DNA of 64,000 nt, from assembly GCF_026262505.1 (NCBI RefSeq), contig NC_067203.1:21991411-22055410 (forward strand), read 5' to 3'. The position numbers and the translations under genes were made by a program. The stretch's first letter is position 1, and every line of letters starts with the position of its first letter. The notes under the pieces were generated by a model. It was not told the origin of the DNA and ran no database searches. It was given only the letters and a program-made list of their open reading frames with translations. This document shows positions 37,775-48,241 of the stretch, one piece after another. Origin of the DNA: Trichomonas vaginalis G3. Taxonomy: Eukaryota > Parabasalia > Trichomonadida > Trichomonadidae.

Positions 37775-39358
37775 ATGTCCGACCAAGACATTCATCCAAA
37801 TAAATTCAGTGAATTTCGAAGTATTTGTAAATATTACATCGATTTATATAATGCGTTGTATCGGTTAAAAACGGAAAAAGAAGAAGATTTAAACTCGATT
37901 TATAAAATGATCAAAACAGAATTGATTGAATCAAAGAAATCCCCTCCTAAAAAGATTATTGAAGATATTTTTGATATCATTCCGTATAATAACCGCTATA
38001 CAAAGTCATACTTTGAACTTGTCAAACATATATATGATGATTATAATGTTACAGGGAACAAAAGGTATATTAATGTTTCAGAATTCCTATTTTATAAAGA
38101 ATACGGAATCAAATTAAATAAATTTCATGATTTCGAAAAAATTAACTCCGAAAATCTCTATATTCATACAGAAAATACGATTTACAGAGCAATTATGTAT
38201 AATGACTTAGAAAATTTCATTGCATTTACAGAAAGAGAAGAATTCGATAAAAATCAAAGACTTAATAGTAAATTATATCCAGATTATTATAGAGGATATT
38301 CATTACTTGAATTATGTTGTTACCACGGGGCAGTTGATTGTTTCAAGTTCTTAAGAACTAAATTTAACTCAGAAATAACTAACATATGTTTAGAATTTGC
38401 ATTTTTAGGAGGAAATCCAGAGATCATGAGCGAATGTTTGAAATATCAAAAACCAAATGGGTATTGCATGATATATGCAATTATTTCACACAACATTGAT
38501 TTTGTTACATTCTTGATAAATGAATACAATAAAAAGATCAAATTAGAAGATTGCACAAAATATAATAATCTTGAATCATTTTTTGTTTATTTCGATCAAA
38601 CCAATGATGTTAACAATTGCTTTATTAATTCATTGAAGTTCAATATTCCATCGCTTTGCGGATATTTCCTTTCACATGGTGCAAATATCAATGAAAAAAT
38701 TATCTATGGAAAAACCGCTCTTCATCTTGCAGCAGGAAATAATTCTAAGGAAGCAGCCGAATTTCTTAAATCACATGGTGCAAATATTAGTGAAAGAGAT
38801 AATCTGGGACAAACTGCTCTTCATATTGCAGCAGTTTTTAATAGCAAAGAAACGGCCGAACTTCTTATTTCACATGGTGCAAATATTAATGAAAAAGATA
38901 ACGAAGGGAAAACCGCTCTTCATGAAGCAGCAGGAAATAATTCTAAGGAAGCAGCCGAACTTCTTATTTCACATGGTGCAAATATCAACGAAAAAAATGA
39001 CAAAGGATTTACCGCTCTCCAAAATGCAGCAGCATGGAATTGTAAAGAAACAGCCGAACTTCTTATTTCACATGGTGCAAATATCAATGAAAAAGATAAA
39101 TATGGAAGAACCGCTCTTCATTGGGCAGCATGTTATAATCGTAAAGAAATAGTCGCACTTCTTATTTCAAATGGTGCAAATATCAATGAAAAAGATAACC
39201 ATGGAGAAACTGCTCGTCTTGTTGCAGCAGGAAAAGGTCATAAAGAAACAGTGGCACTTCTTATTTCACATGGTTCAAATATCAATGAAAAAGATAAATA
39301 TGGAAGAACTGCAGAAGTATTTAGTGATAATGCAGAGTTACTACATGAAAGCCAGTAA
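37775..39358 (+). CDS. Ankyrin repeat protein with DUF3447-type N-terminal domain
   Basis: A 527-residue protein starting at MSDQDIHPNK (37775). Residues 1-300 form a helical DUF3447-type domain with YSLLELCCYHGAVDCFKFL and NPEIMSECLKYQ. Residues about 300-520 are seven ankyrin repeats of about 33 residues with the unit SHGANINEKD-(N/K)-G-(K/R/Q)TALH-AA. The repeats are nearly identical in DNA too, which indicates concerted evolution. The family has hundreds of members in Trichomonas and is thought to mediate protein binding. The gene looks complete. Two broken relatives lie at 45660-47381. Confidence 0.92.
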   Translation: MSDQDIHPNKFSEFRSICKYYIDLYNALYRLKTEKEEDLNSIYKMIKTELIESKKSPPKKIIEDIFDIIPYNNRYTKSYFELVKHIYDDYNVTGNKRYINVSEFLFYKEYGIKLNKFHDFEKINSENLYIHTENTIYRAIMYNDLENFIAFTEREEFDKNQRLNSKLYPDYYRGYSLLELCCYHGAVDCFKFLRTKFNSEITNICLEFAFLGGNPEIMSECLKYQKPNGYCMIYAIISHNIDFVTFLINEYNKKIKLEDCTKYNNLESFFVYFDQTNDVNNCFINSLKFNIPSLCGYFLSHGANINEKIIYGKTALHLAAGNNSKEAAEFLKSHGANISERDNLGQTALHIAAVFNSKETAELLISHGANINEKDNEGKTALHEAAGNNSKEAAELLISHGANINEKNDKGFTALQNAAAWNCKETAELLISHGANINEKDKYGRTALHWAACYNRKEIVALLISNGANINEKDNHGETARLVAAGKGHKETVALLISHGSNINEKDKYGRTAEVFSDNAELLHESQ

Positions 39359-39892
39359 ATTTTTGAATACAAACATCTTTTATATAAAAGCTACTGAGAG
39401 TAGAATCTATCTTGCCTTGTTATACCGGATATATTTGAAGCCCGGAATCCAAATATTGGGAGTGATGTCTTTATTTTAATCTTACTGATTTTTTTGAGTA
39501 TATTTTCATTCGCATGGAGAATATATTAAATTCAAAGATTAATCAAATTACACTGTTCTTCACATATGCTCAATAACTACTTTAAATGGTGCAAATACTA
39601 ACTCAACAGATTATGCTATCTGAACTTTTCTTCGTATTGCAGTACCCCATTAGAGTAAAGAAAGTGCAGAATTAATGTAAATGATAAGAACCAACATACA
39701 GTTCGTTTGTTAGCAATGTCGAGAAATATGATTTTGTATGCAAATTTGTATTGAGTAAAAAATAATTCATTAATTGTCAATGAGAAAATAAACATCTTTG
39801 TAACGATGTATGTATATGAAAGATTTACTTTTTTATGTGTAAAGTTCATATTTATTCAATTAAAATATTATATCTTTTATTGTAGGAATGAA
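39359..39892. other. Intergenic region
   Basis: No intact gene. Near 39560-39600 a few bases resemble ankyrin coding sequence (AATGGTGCAAATACTAA), probably a worn repeat. TCATATTTA at 39846-39854 could be the initiator of the next gene. Confidence 0.5.
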
Positions 39893-41029
39893 ATGAAATC
39901 GATTACAATTAAATTAAAGCATAGAAATCTCTTTTACATTATCATTCTTTGTTTTATTTCATTCCTAACCAGATTTAGTCGAATTCCTCATCCACAAGCT
40001 CCGAATCAAAATGAACTTTTCGAATTATATTCAAGTCTTAATTTTTCAAGATCAAATCTTACAGAATCAAGCAACTCATATGTTGGACTGTTGCTTAGAA
40101 GAGAATATCTGAAAGTTTCATTTGTAAATTTAACAATGTATCTAGAAAACACAACAAAAGTTTATCAATATCGAATTACAACATTAAGGCAGTACTCAGC
40201 TTTCTTCTCAATATTTATTCCTGTTCTTACATACATTTTATTATTATATTACCGAGTTAATGATTACATCGCCTTGATTACTTCTTTATTGCTCATATTT
40301 AATCAATCTATTGTTGAAGGAACCAGATATTTTTCATCAAACGGAATTTTTCTTTTTCTTTTATTATTAACGCTGATTATGATTCATTTCCTATCAGAAC
40401 ATCATTTGTATTCACCAGAACATACATTAGTATTTGCATTTTCAGTTTTACCCATTGGAATTTCTTTGTCAATATATTCATTCGATTTCAGACTATTATT
40501 GTTTTATATACTGGTTGCAATTCAAAGCTGTATTCAAAGATACAGGAAAAATACAAAACTAATTGCTTTTTATTTAATTTTTGCTATTTTTCCTTTAATT
40601 TCACGACATTTACTCGAAATTTATTCCAATTGGACATCCAACGAGTTTAAATCAAAGATGATTATTAAAGATGAAACAATTTACTCGGAAACAAATGATA
40701 TTCCTTCCATATTCTATAGATATGCGCTTATTCTTAGTTTTATATGTATGTTTGTATCAAATGGAATAGTAATAATTTCTAGAAGCACTATTTTCTCATT
40801 ATTTTCAATTTTATTCACAAATATTTATCAATACTTCGGCTATTCATCAATTAATCATAATAATCTCTTAGCATTAGTTCTTAGTTTGATTTCAATAGCT
40901 ATTAACATGAATAGCTTATATCTAGGGAATGAAAAAAAGATTTCATTTTTATATTCTATATTTGCTATGTTAGATATCATGCTATTCATTAGTAATGGAA
41001 TAGAAGTATACAAGTACCGCGTATTTTAG
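39893..41029 (+). CDS. Multi-pass membrane protein, GT-C/PMT-like
   Basis: About 378 residues if started at the ATG at 39893, just after a long in-frame extension judged to be leader. It has eight or nine hydrophobic segments. The first (FYIIILCFISFLTRF) is followed by IPHPQAPNQNE, which sits where protein O-mannosyltransferases and related GT-C enzymes have an Arg and an acidic pair in the first luminal loop. Two Asn-X-Ser/Thr sites follow. GT-C enzymes transfer sugars from dolichol-phosphate carriers in the ER. The family call is tentative: only the topology and first loop support it. Confidence 0.45.
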   Translation: MKSITIKLKHRNLFYIIILCFISFLTRFSRIPHPQAPNQNELFELYSSLNFSRSNLTESSNSYVGLLLRREYLKVSFVNLTMYLENTTKVYQYRITTLRQYSAFFSIFIPVLTYILLLYYRVNDYIALITSLLLIFNQSIVEGTRYFSSNGIFLFLLLLTLIMIHFLSEHHLYSPEHTLVFAFSVLPIGISLSIYSFDFRLLLFYILVAIQSCIQRYRKNTKLIAFYLIFAIFPLISRHLLEIYSNWTSNEFKSKMIIKDETIYSETNDIPSIFYRYALILSFICMFVSNGIVIISRSTIFSLFSILFTNIYQYFGYSSINHNNLLALVLSLISIAINMNSLYLGNEKKISFLYSIFAMLDIMLFISNGIEVYKYRVF

Positions 41030-42058
41030 CTTTCTGAGGCGAAATTATCGTAAATTATTATGTAGATGCAAATAAACGAGAATTAAAAGACTACATAAAC
41101 AGATATTCGAATTCTCATAGTTTCCCTTCTAATTTTATCAAAAAATTATAAATTTGAATGGCTGATTTCATATTCTGTGCCAAAACAATAGATTAAAGTT
41201 GGAACTATAGATATATGTTAAAAAGTCAGATTAACTGCGATTATGGAACTGAAAAAGATACCAATTACCTTAAAAAGATATTCTTAAAGTCAATTTATAT
41301 TAGATTAAGAATTTTTACTAATTTATTATTCGGCTCACTTTCAAGCCTACCGTGAAGAGTTTTTTTAGCCTGAAACATCATATGCATAGACAGTTTAATT
41401 ATACTAGAGAAATGTGAAACTATATTTTTTAGAAATGAGTTTCAAAATATGAAAAAAAGTATGTCTAATATTTCATTTTAGGCTCTTTTCGTATAAATAC
41501 TAAAGTTAATACTATTGTAGAGCATATGTTATGAAGAGAAGCTTCAGTCGGTTCTGGTTGAGTTTCTCCATTAAAAATTGAATTAAATATTCGAGAAATA
41601 TTTGAGAATGAATTCAAAGTTATAGTTAATTAAATATAAAACTAATTCATGAGTTAGTAATTTTTTATCTTTTTTGGCTCTCCAAAAAAATTTGAAAGAC
41701 AAATGTAAAAGTACATAAGTATTTATTATAGATTGTTCAATTTTATTTGCTACTCAAATACTTTCAGACAATTGTCACTTTTTGATATTTTGAATTTTGG
41801 TTTATTTGATTTTGAATAAAATCATATAAATAATATGATTTTAAAATTTCATGGGAAAATTTTCATTTTGACGAAATTAACGTCTGAAAATAAATTACTC
41901 CTTTTATAGTGTATAACAATAATATATTATTTTTGAAATTTTGAATTCGGCCAACCAAGTTTCATTTTTTAGGAAAATTACATTGGTTGCTATATTTCAC
42001 TATATATTACTTTTAACATTGAAATGGCCACTTTTTCATAACACACTTTAATTTGCAA
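41030..42058. other. Intergenic region
   Basis: About 1 kb of AT-rich DNA with no supported gene or repeat. TCATAACAC near 42036 may serve as the initiator of the GTPase gene. Confidence 0.6.
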
Positions 42059-42655
42059 ATGCTAACAAATCGAGTAGTCTTTTGCGGAAATTCCGATGTT
42101 GGTAAAACTTCTATTATTAAAAAGATATACTCAACCGAAATCCCGCAGTTTCATATTCCAACAGACATTTGCACAAGATCGGTATGCGAAATGATGTTAC
42201 CAGACGGATCACAAACTGCGTTAAATATATGGGATCTAAGTGGTGATAGAAGATACGAACGCGAACTTAAATTCTATTTCAAAAATGTCGATGTCGTTGT
42301 TTTTGTTTTTGATTGCACGAGCCAAAATTCTTACGATGAATTGTACACTTGGATTAGTATGGCTAATCGAAATGATGCAATGACTAAGGCTACTTATGTT
42401 GTTCTTGCAAATAAAATTGAAGATGAACAAAAGAGGAAAGTGTTGTCATCACAAGCGCAGTCATACGCATCCATGCAACGTGCAGAATATATTGAAGTAT
42501 CAGCTCTTAGTGGAAAAGGCTTAGATGAATTTTATATCAGACTTGGAGAGCTTTGTAAACAAAAACAACAGCAAAGGTTAGACGATATTAAGAACCAACC
42601 ATTACATCAGTCATTGACAGAATTAGACGAACCAAAACCTTCAAAATGCTGCTAA
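42059..42655 (+). CDS. Rab-like small GTPase with altered switch and base motifs
   Basis: A 198-residue Rab-type GTPase ending in KCC, a double-Cys geranylgeranylation tail for membrane attachment. The P loop is GNSDVGKTS (G1). G3 reads WDLSGDRRYE where Rabs have WDTAGQERF, so the catalytic Gln is Asp. G4 reads NKIED, where NKxD is expected, so the guanine-binding Asp is Glu at the standard spacing. G5 is VSALSG. Rabs direct vesicle traffic; loss of the Gln predicts slow hydrolysis. Trichomonads have very many Rabs, some divergent. The length is normal and the frame is intact. Confidence 0.85.
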   Translation: MLTNRVVFCGNSDVGKTSIIKKIYSTEIPQFHIPTDICTRSVCEMMLPDGSQTALNIWDLSGDRRYERELKFYFKNVDVVVFVFDCTSQNSYDELYTWISMANRNDAMTKATYVVLANKIEDEQKRKVLSSQAQSYASMQRAEYIEVSALSGKGLDEFYIRLGELCKQKQQQRLDDIKNQPLHQSLTELDEPKPSKCC

Positions 42656-43281
42656 TTTCATTTTTATTTCGTACGGATATATATTTCACCATTGATTATG
42701 ATAATACTTGTTTTAATAAAGTGAATCTCTATTAGATTTATGCATACTATTCTTTTTTTGCCAAATAACGAATATATTTCTATTTCAAAAATTCATTTGA
42801 TTTTCTTCGGATTTTCGGAGTTATTCGAGGGATTACACTATAGTTACTTGGTGCAATTATACCAAATGTTACAATAAATATATAAAATGAATCGAAACAT
42901 TCATAAACTCACTTTTTTTGAAGGACTTTTATAAGGGTTAAAGGTGATAGAAAGTAGACTTTTGAATGATAATGCTGCTTTTAGAAGATATTTTAGATTT
43001 AAATTTTAAATGAACATCAAATAGATAACATACCGTTTGACGCCACTACGCCGTTATAGATGGAAGAGGTAGTTTTCATGAAAAGACAGTAGGATTAGAT
43101 GATAGCACAAATTGCAATTAAATTGTGTTTATTTATGAACTTCTTTCATGAGATATGTAGGTTTCAGATGGAGATTAAGAGGTTGTGAATATTCATGTCG
43201 AATCTTACTGTCAAGAAAATAAAAAAAAATTCAAAAATTTCGGAGAAAATTCTTATAAAAAAAGAAAATTATTTAATTTGA
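42656..43281. other. Intergenic region
   Basis: AT-rich DNA without a supported gene, repeat or clear initiator. Confidence 0.6.
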
Positions 43282-45366
43282 ATGTTTTCTTTCTTTGTCG
43301 TTTCTTCCATTCAAGCAGTCATAGGTGTCGATGTTGGTAGTGAAGCTCTTCGTGCTTCAATGATCAATATTGGCCAGCAAATTGAGACTTTGGGCGGACA
43401 TGAAAGCGTTGATTCATTTCCTTACGTATTGACCGTTGTTCCGAAGAAGTACCCTGTCCCTGATGTTCTGCGCGATGAGAACATAGATGATTTTGATTTC
43501 ATTTACAATGATAAAAAGAAAATGGCAAAATTTCCGAATTCAACAATACGTTTCGCATCTTCATTACTAGGGAAATTACGATCGAAAGAGTTCATAGATC
43601 TGCTTGAAAGAAGAAGATTATGGGGTAAACCATCAAATATTTCAAATAATCGACTATTTGTAGCCGGATTGCCACCAGAAACAGTATTTACACGCGCATT
43701 TCACTTTCTTAACTCAACAATAAACTCTCATCTACCGCATGTGAAATTAGACGCTTTTTCTGTTGCAGTTCCAAAATTTTTTACCCAAGGACCAAGAGAT
43801 TCTCTACATACGGCAGCGAAAAGAGTAGGTTTGAAGCCTTTCATTGTTGATTCTACTAGAGCTATAGGTACTTGGTATGGTCAAACTTTTTATAATCAAA
43901 TAAAAAGCACTCAGAACATAGTTTTCTTCAGTATTGGAGCATTAAATACGGAAATATACACAATAAAGTTTAGTCGCGCTCAAAATAAGACATTATTGAT
44001 CGAAGAAATCGAATATGAATTTGCTGATACAATTGGAGGTCGAGATTTCGATGTTCTTATAGCCGATTACATTGCAAATCAATTTAAACATCCAATTACG
44101 CCAAAAGCAGAGCAAACTCTGCTGTTTGAAGCCGAAAAAATTAAAAAATTACTTACAGTCAACAAATATACGAATGGATATATAGAATTACTTGATGACA
44201 AGCATGATCTGTCATATTTTATCAATATTTCGGAGTTTAAATCGATTTCGGAACCAATATTAAATTCAATCGAAAATTTAGCTAAGAAAATCAAAACAAA
44301 ACCAGATAAACTGTTTCTTCTAGGTGGTTCCTGTAGAATGCCGATGATACAAGACCTCGTTAAGCAGGTTTTTAAGTTAGATTCGATATCAACTTCACTT
44401 CTAAAGGATGAAATGATGTCGCAAGCCACTACTATCTTTTCTGCAACCATGAATAGCCAGTTCCTCATGAAACCAATCGAATATACCCCAATTCAGCTCT
44501 ATTCTCCGAGTATTTTCGGTTTCAAGGGAGTTTTGCCGATAAATACGACCACTTTTACTCCGAAATCGAATTATTACGTACAAATAAGTGCCTCTCAAAT
44601 GCCAATTGGTTCTTCAATGTTTTATGTGTTTGGAACAGCCGGACAAAGCACTTCCTTGGGCCAAACGAAGGATGGATTGTTCAGATTTCATGGGTTATGT
44701 GGGAAAACTATCAGAAATTGGAAGAATTCCCTTTTGGAAGTTTATCCAAAAATTATGAAACAAGAATTTGACAAATTGGAGCTGTTTGAAGCTACAAATC
44801 GTATGTATGACTTAATACTAATGGAAAACAAGTCTGTTTACGGAGAAAACTCTCAATTTTCTTGCGAATATGAAAAAATAAAATTATTAAAAGCAGTAAA
44901 TCAGACAAACCGATGGTTTTTGAGTCAGAAGAAGTATAAACTAGATACACTGACCGAGAAAATCAAGTTCCTTGAAGATTCTGCTTCAGAAATCTTTCAT
45001 AGAATCCAAAATCATCGATTTCTTGAAGCTAGTATCAAAAACTTGACCGAAGCATTGTTATTTGCTGAAACTGAGATAAGAAGAGCACCTTACAGAGATC
45101 TCAGCCCTCAAAGAAAAAAATATCGTTTAATGATTCAAGAAATCCAAGAAACAAAGCTGTGGCTTGAAGAAAAAAAGATATTACAAAGTAAAATACTGCC
45201 ACACGAAAACCCAGTCCTTGTTTGGACTGCTGTTTCTGAGAAAACTGAAAAAATTCTTCGAATGATTCATTATATTGTTAAACATCGCGGCCCATACGTT
45301 CCTAATCCACTTAAGAATATCAAAAAACAAGGAAATGGCGTCGAAGTTGATATTCACAACAAATAA
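43282..45366 (+). CDS. ER-lumenal Hsp110/GRP170-type Hsp70 relative
   Basis: A 694-residue protein. A short signal peptide (MFSFFVVSSIQA) is followed directly by VIGVDVGSEALRASMI, the first phosphate loop of the Hsp70 ATPase fold in its GRP170/Hyou1 form. Further hallmarks are IGGRDFDVLIADYIANQF, and KLFLLGGSCRMPMIQDLVKQ, the adenosine motif with the GGxxR/MP core. Residues about 390-500 are a beta-domain and the rest is helical. GRP170 proteins act as nucleotide exchange factors for BiP and hold unfolded glycoproteins. No KDEL-type end is present (ends EVDIHNK). It is shorter than animal GRP170, lacking the long acidic loop. Confidence 0.82.
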   Translation: MFSFFVVSSIQAVIGVDVGSEALRASMINIGQQIETLGGHESVDSFPYVLTVVPKKYPVPDVLRDENIDDFDFIYNDKKKMAKFPNSTIRFASSLLGKLRSKEFIDLLERRRLWGKPSNISNNRLFVAGLPPETVFTRAFHFLNSTINSHLPHVKLDAFSVAVPKFFTQGPRDSLHTAAKRVGLKPFIVDSTRAIGTWYGQTFYNQIKSTQNIVFFSIGALNTEIYTIKFSRAQNKTLLIEEIEYEFADTIGGRDFDVLIADYIANQFKHPITPKAEQTLLFEAEKIKKLLTVNKYTNGYIELLDDKHDLSYFINISEFKSISEPILNSIENLAKKIKTKPDKLFLLGGSCRMPMIQDLVKQVFKLDSISTSLLKDEMMSQATTIFSATMNSQFLMKPIEYTPIQLYSPSIFGFKGVLPINTTTFTPKSNYYVQISASQMPIGSSMFYVFGTAGQSTSLGQTKDGLFRFHGLCGKTIRNWKNSLLEVYPKIMKQEFDKLELFEATNRMYDLILMENKSVYGENSQFSCEYEKIKLLKAVNQTNRWFLSQKKYKLDTLTEKIKFLEDSASEIFHRIQNHRFLEASIKNLTEALLFAETEIRRAPYRDLSPQRKKYRLMIQEIQETKLWLEEKKILQSKILPHENPVLVWTAVSEKTEKILRMIHYIVKHRGPYVPNPLKNIKKQGNGVEVDIHNK

Positions 45367-45659
45367 TTTTTTTATGTTTGTATTATATTTATAAAGATTA
45401 TAGTTTTTATGACAGAATCATTGGTTTTTGATTAAAAAATGTAAAATTTGTATTTTTAAAATGGAATTCCAGCAAATACAAAAAAAATCATATCAAAAAG
45501 TGGATTATGTATGGTGATTTGAAGTAATTTCTCTCACATTTAGTTCAACTTTCTTGAAACTCGGCTGAGAACTGAGTCCAATACTCAAATGCAAACTTTA
45601 TAATTATATCAACAAATTCATATTCGATTTCTTCGATCAATAATAAACACTTATAAGCG
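45367..45659. other. Intergenic region
   Basis: AT-rich DNA with no gene seen; the degraded 5' part of the ankyrin pseudogene probably extends into its right end. Confidence 0.5.
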
Positions 45660-46429
45660 AATTATATCCAATTTCTTACGAAGGATATTCAATACTTGAA
45701 TTATGCTGTTACCGTAGAGCAGTTGATTGTTTCAAGTTATTAAGAACAAAATTTAGCTCAGAAATAACCGAAACATGTCTAAAATTTTCATTTTTAGGAG
45801 GAAATCCAGAGATCATGAGCGAATGTTTGAAATATCAAGAACCAAATGAAAAATGCATGGAATATGCAATTATTTCACACAACATTGATTTTGTTACATT
45901 CTTGATGAATGAATATAATGAAGAGATCGCTTTAGAATGTTGTGGAGATAATAATAATCTTGAAGCATTTTTGGTTTATTTCGATCAAACTAATTATGTT
46001 AAAATACTCTTTCCTTTCTCATAGTGCAAATATCAATGAAAAAAAAAATAATGATAAAGAGACCGCTCTTCATCGTGCAGCATATAGTGACGGAAATGAA
46101 GAAATACTTGAGCTTCTGCTCTCACATCGTGCAAATTTCAATGAAAAAAATATATCCGGAAGAACAACTCTTCATTTAGCAGCACTATCGAATTGTAAAG
46201 AAATAGCCGAAGTTCTTCTTTCGTATTGTGCAAATATTAATGAAAAGGATAATTATGGACAAACTGCTCTTCATGTAGCAGCCTATTATGGTTCTAAGGA
46301 AATAACGGAAGTTCTTGTTTCACGTGGTGCAAATATCAATGAAAAAAATAAAGACGGAAAAACCGCTCATTTAGTTGCAATAGAGAGGAATTATGGAAAG
46401 ATAGTCACTCTACTTACATATGCAGCTTA
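45660..46429 (+). pseudogene. Broken DUF3447/ankyrin gene, copy 1
   Basis: Starts inside the DUF3447-type domain (YEGYSILELCCY, then GGNPEIMSECLKYQEPNEKC), close in sequence to the intact gene at 37775. A frame change near 45990-46020 separates the N-terminal part from four or five ankyrin repeats (ANINEKKNNDKETALHRAAY and following), which run open to 46429. No start codon for the full domain is present upstream. The reading is therefore a truncated, frameshifted relative. Its ankyrin part is duplicated at 47026-47445. Confidence 0.8.
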
Positions 46430-47445
46430 GCATCAACTAAAAAGATAAAGATTCTTTAGGCATATAGAAAGAGGAAGACTGAATCAATCAGTAATAAAAA
46501 TAAAATAAAAGTAAAGTTTACTTTAGAATTAAATTTTTTTATTGACAGAGCTGGATGACCACCAGAGGAGGAAGAAGAGTACTCATACAGTTACTCATCG
46601 ACATACAGTGAAGGGGAAGGTGTTGATAAAGAATTACCTTCTTTATTGTGTTCTGTGTTCTTTTTTGCGGGACTAGCGAGACATTTAAAATATAATCCAA
46701 TGTGAAACGATGAGGATATAGAGAATATTTGATGGATCGCTGTAACGTTAAGTAAACTTAATACCACTATTTTGTTAATAATAATAATAATAATAAAAAA
46801 AAGATATACAGCTCTTCATATCGCATCATTAAGGAATTACAAGGAAATTGTCGAATTTCTTCTTTCACACGGTGCACATATCAATGAAAAGGATATAAAT
46901 GGAGAAACTGCTCTCTATTCATCAACTTTTCGAAATTACAAAGAAATAATCGAACTTCTTCTTTCACATGGTGCAGATGCCAATGTAAAAAATTATGATG
47001 GTGAAACAGCTCTTCCTTCTGCGGCATATATTGACGAAAATAAAGAAATACTTGAGCTTCTGCTCTCACATCGTGCAAATTTCAATGAAAAAAAAAGAAA
47101 GAAAAAAAAATATATCCGGAAGAACAACTCTTCATTTAGCAGCACTATCGAATTGTAAAGAGATAGCTGAAGTTCTTCTTTCGCATTGTGCAAATATTAA
47201 TGAAAAGGATAATTATGGACAAACTGCTCTTCATGAAGCAGCATATTCTAGTTATAAGGAAACAGCATAAGTTCTTGTTTCACATGGTTCAAATATCAAT
47301 GAAAAAGATAAAGACGGAAAAACCGCTCGTTTAGTCGCAATAGAGAGGGAATACGGAAAGATAGTTACTTATCTTACATAGGGTGATTAGTATCAATTAA
47401 AAAGATAAAGATTCTTTAGGCATATAGAAAGAGGAAGAAAAATGA
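46080..47445 (+). repeat. Tandem duplication within the ankyrin pseudogenes
   Basis: 46080-46490 and 47026-47445 are near-identical, covering the last ankyrin repeats and about 60 bases of 3' flank (AAAAAGATAAAGATTCTTTA). Similarity continues more weakly to about 46570 and 47535. The second copy contains a short A/G-rich insertion (47085-47112). Confidence 0.85.
46772..47381 (+). pseudogene. Broken ankyrin gene, copy 2
   Basis: Begins after a TAA microsatellite (46776-46795) with ankyrin repeats (YTALHIASLRNYKEIVEFLL, then SHGAHINEKDINGETALYSS). The frame changes at the A-rich insertion near 47085-47112, and a stop falls near 47267 inside the later repeats. There is no DUF3447 start, so it is a remnant produced by the local duplication with copy 1. 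Confidence 0.8.
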
Positions 47446-48241
47446 TCCTTATGAATTCAAAGACTGAATCAAACGTTAATGTTTACTTTAGAATTAAATC
47501 ATTTTTATAAGCAGATCTGGATGACCACGAGAGAGATACTATGCATTGGTATCTACCTCTCTAGACTAATGACCAATAAATAGACTATTGAAAATTAAAT
47601 TTGAAATCTTTTTGACTTGGTTGGAAAGCAATGGAGTAATAGAACTTAGAGATGATAATATCAAGATTTCACTTAATCATTCCCATAAATTCAATTTTGA
47701 CCAATTGAATTCAGAGGAAAGTTTAAACTATCGAAATGGATACTGGTAGTGAAATTCAGTATGTTTCATTGCGTATAAATAGGGATATGGTTAAATTAAC
47801 ATTTGGACAATAAATTAGGAATAGAATTTGACAGATATATAACGTAGACAAGTTTTTCGTTAGTCATGTGATATAGTTTTGTTTATATAGTCTTATAACT
47901 CAGTGTTTATTATATTACTCCATTACTCTTGCAAGATGTGCACCGATGAAGACACAAATTCCGTCGTTTTCTGTAAATCAAGCATACTAAGGTCAAAGGA
48001 TTTTAGTATTTTTGTTTTTCTTGGAGATTTAACATTAAACTATAGTTACTCACTATAAACTGTGGAAAATTTATTATTCAATAATATTTCCGTGTAAACT
48101 TCATAATATTATCAAAAAATTGACTTTATTGCGGAAAGAATTTTAAAAATAATTTAATTTCATAAATATATATATAAAAATGCATAGTAAATATTTTAAA
48201 AATAATAAACATATTACATAGTCAAGTATAAATAAATAAAA
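47446..48241. other. Intergenic region
   Basis: AT-rich DNA; the left 90 bases are duplicate flank of the ankyrin remnants. No gene is seen. The right end carries the 3' end of the PH-kinase gene. Confidence 0.6.

Noticed and set aside
39806-39892. An intron at the start of the GT-C-like gene (GTATGT near 39809)
   Set aside because: The characteristic trichomonad 3' splice signal ACTAACACACAG is not present downstream.
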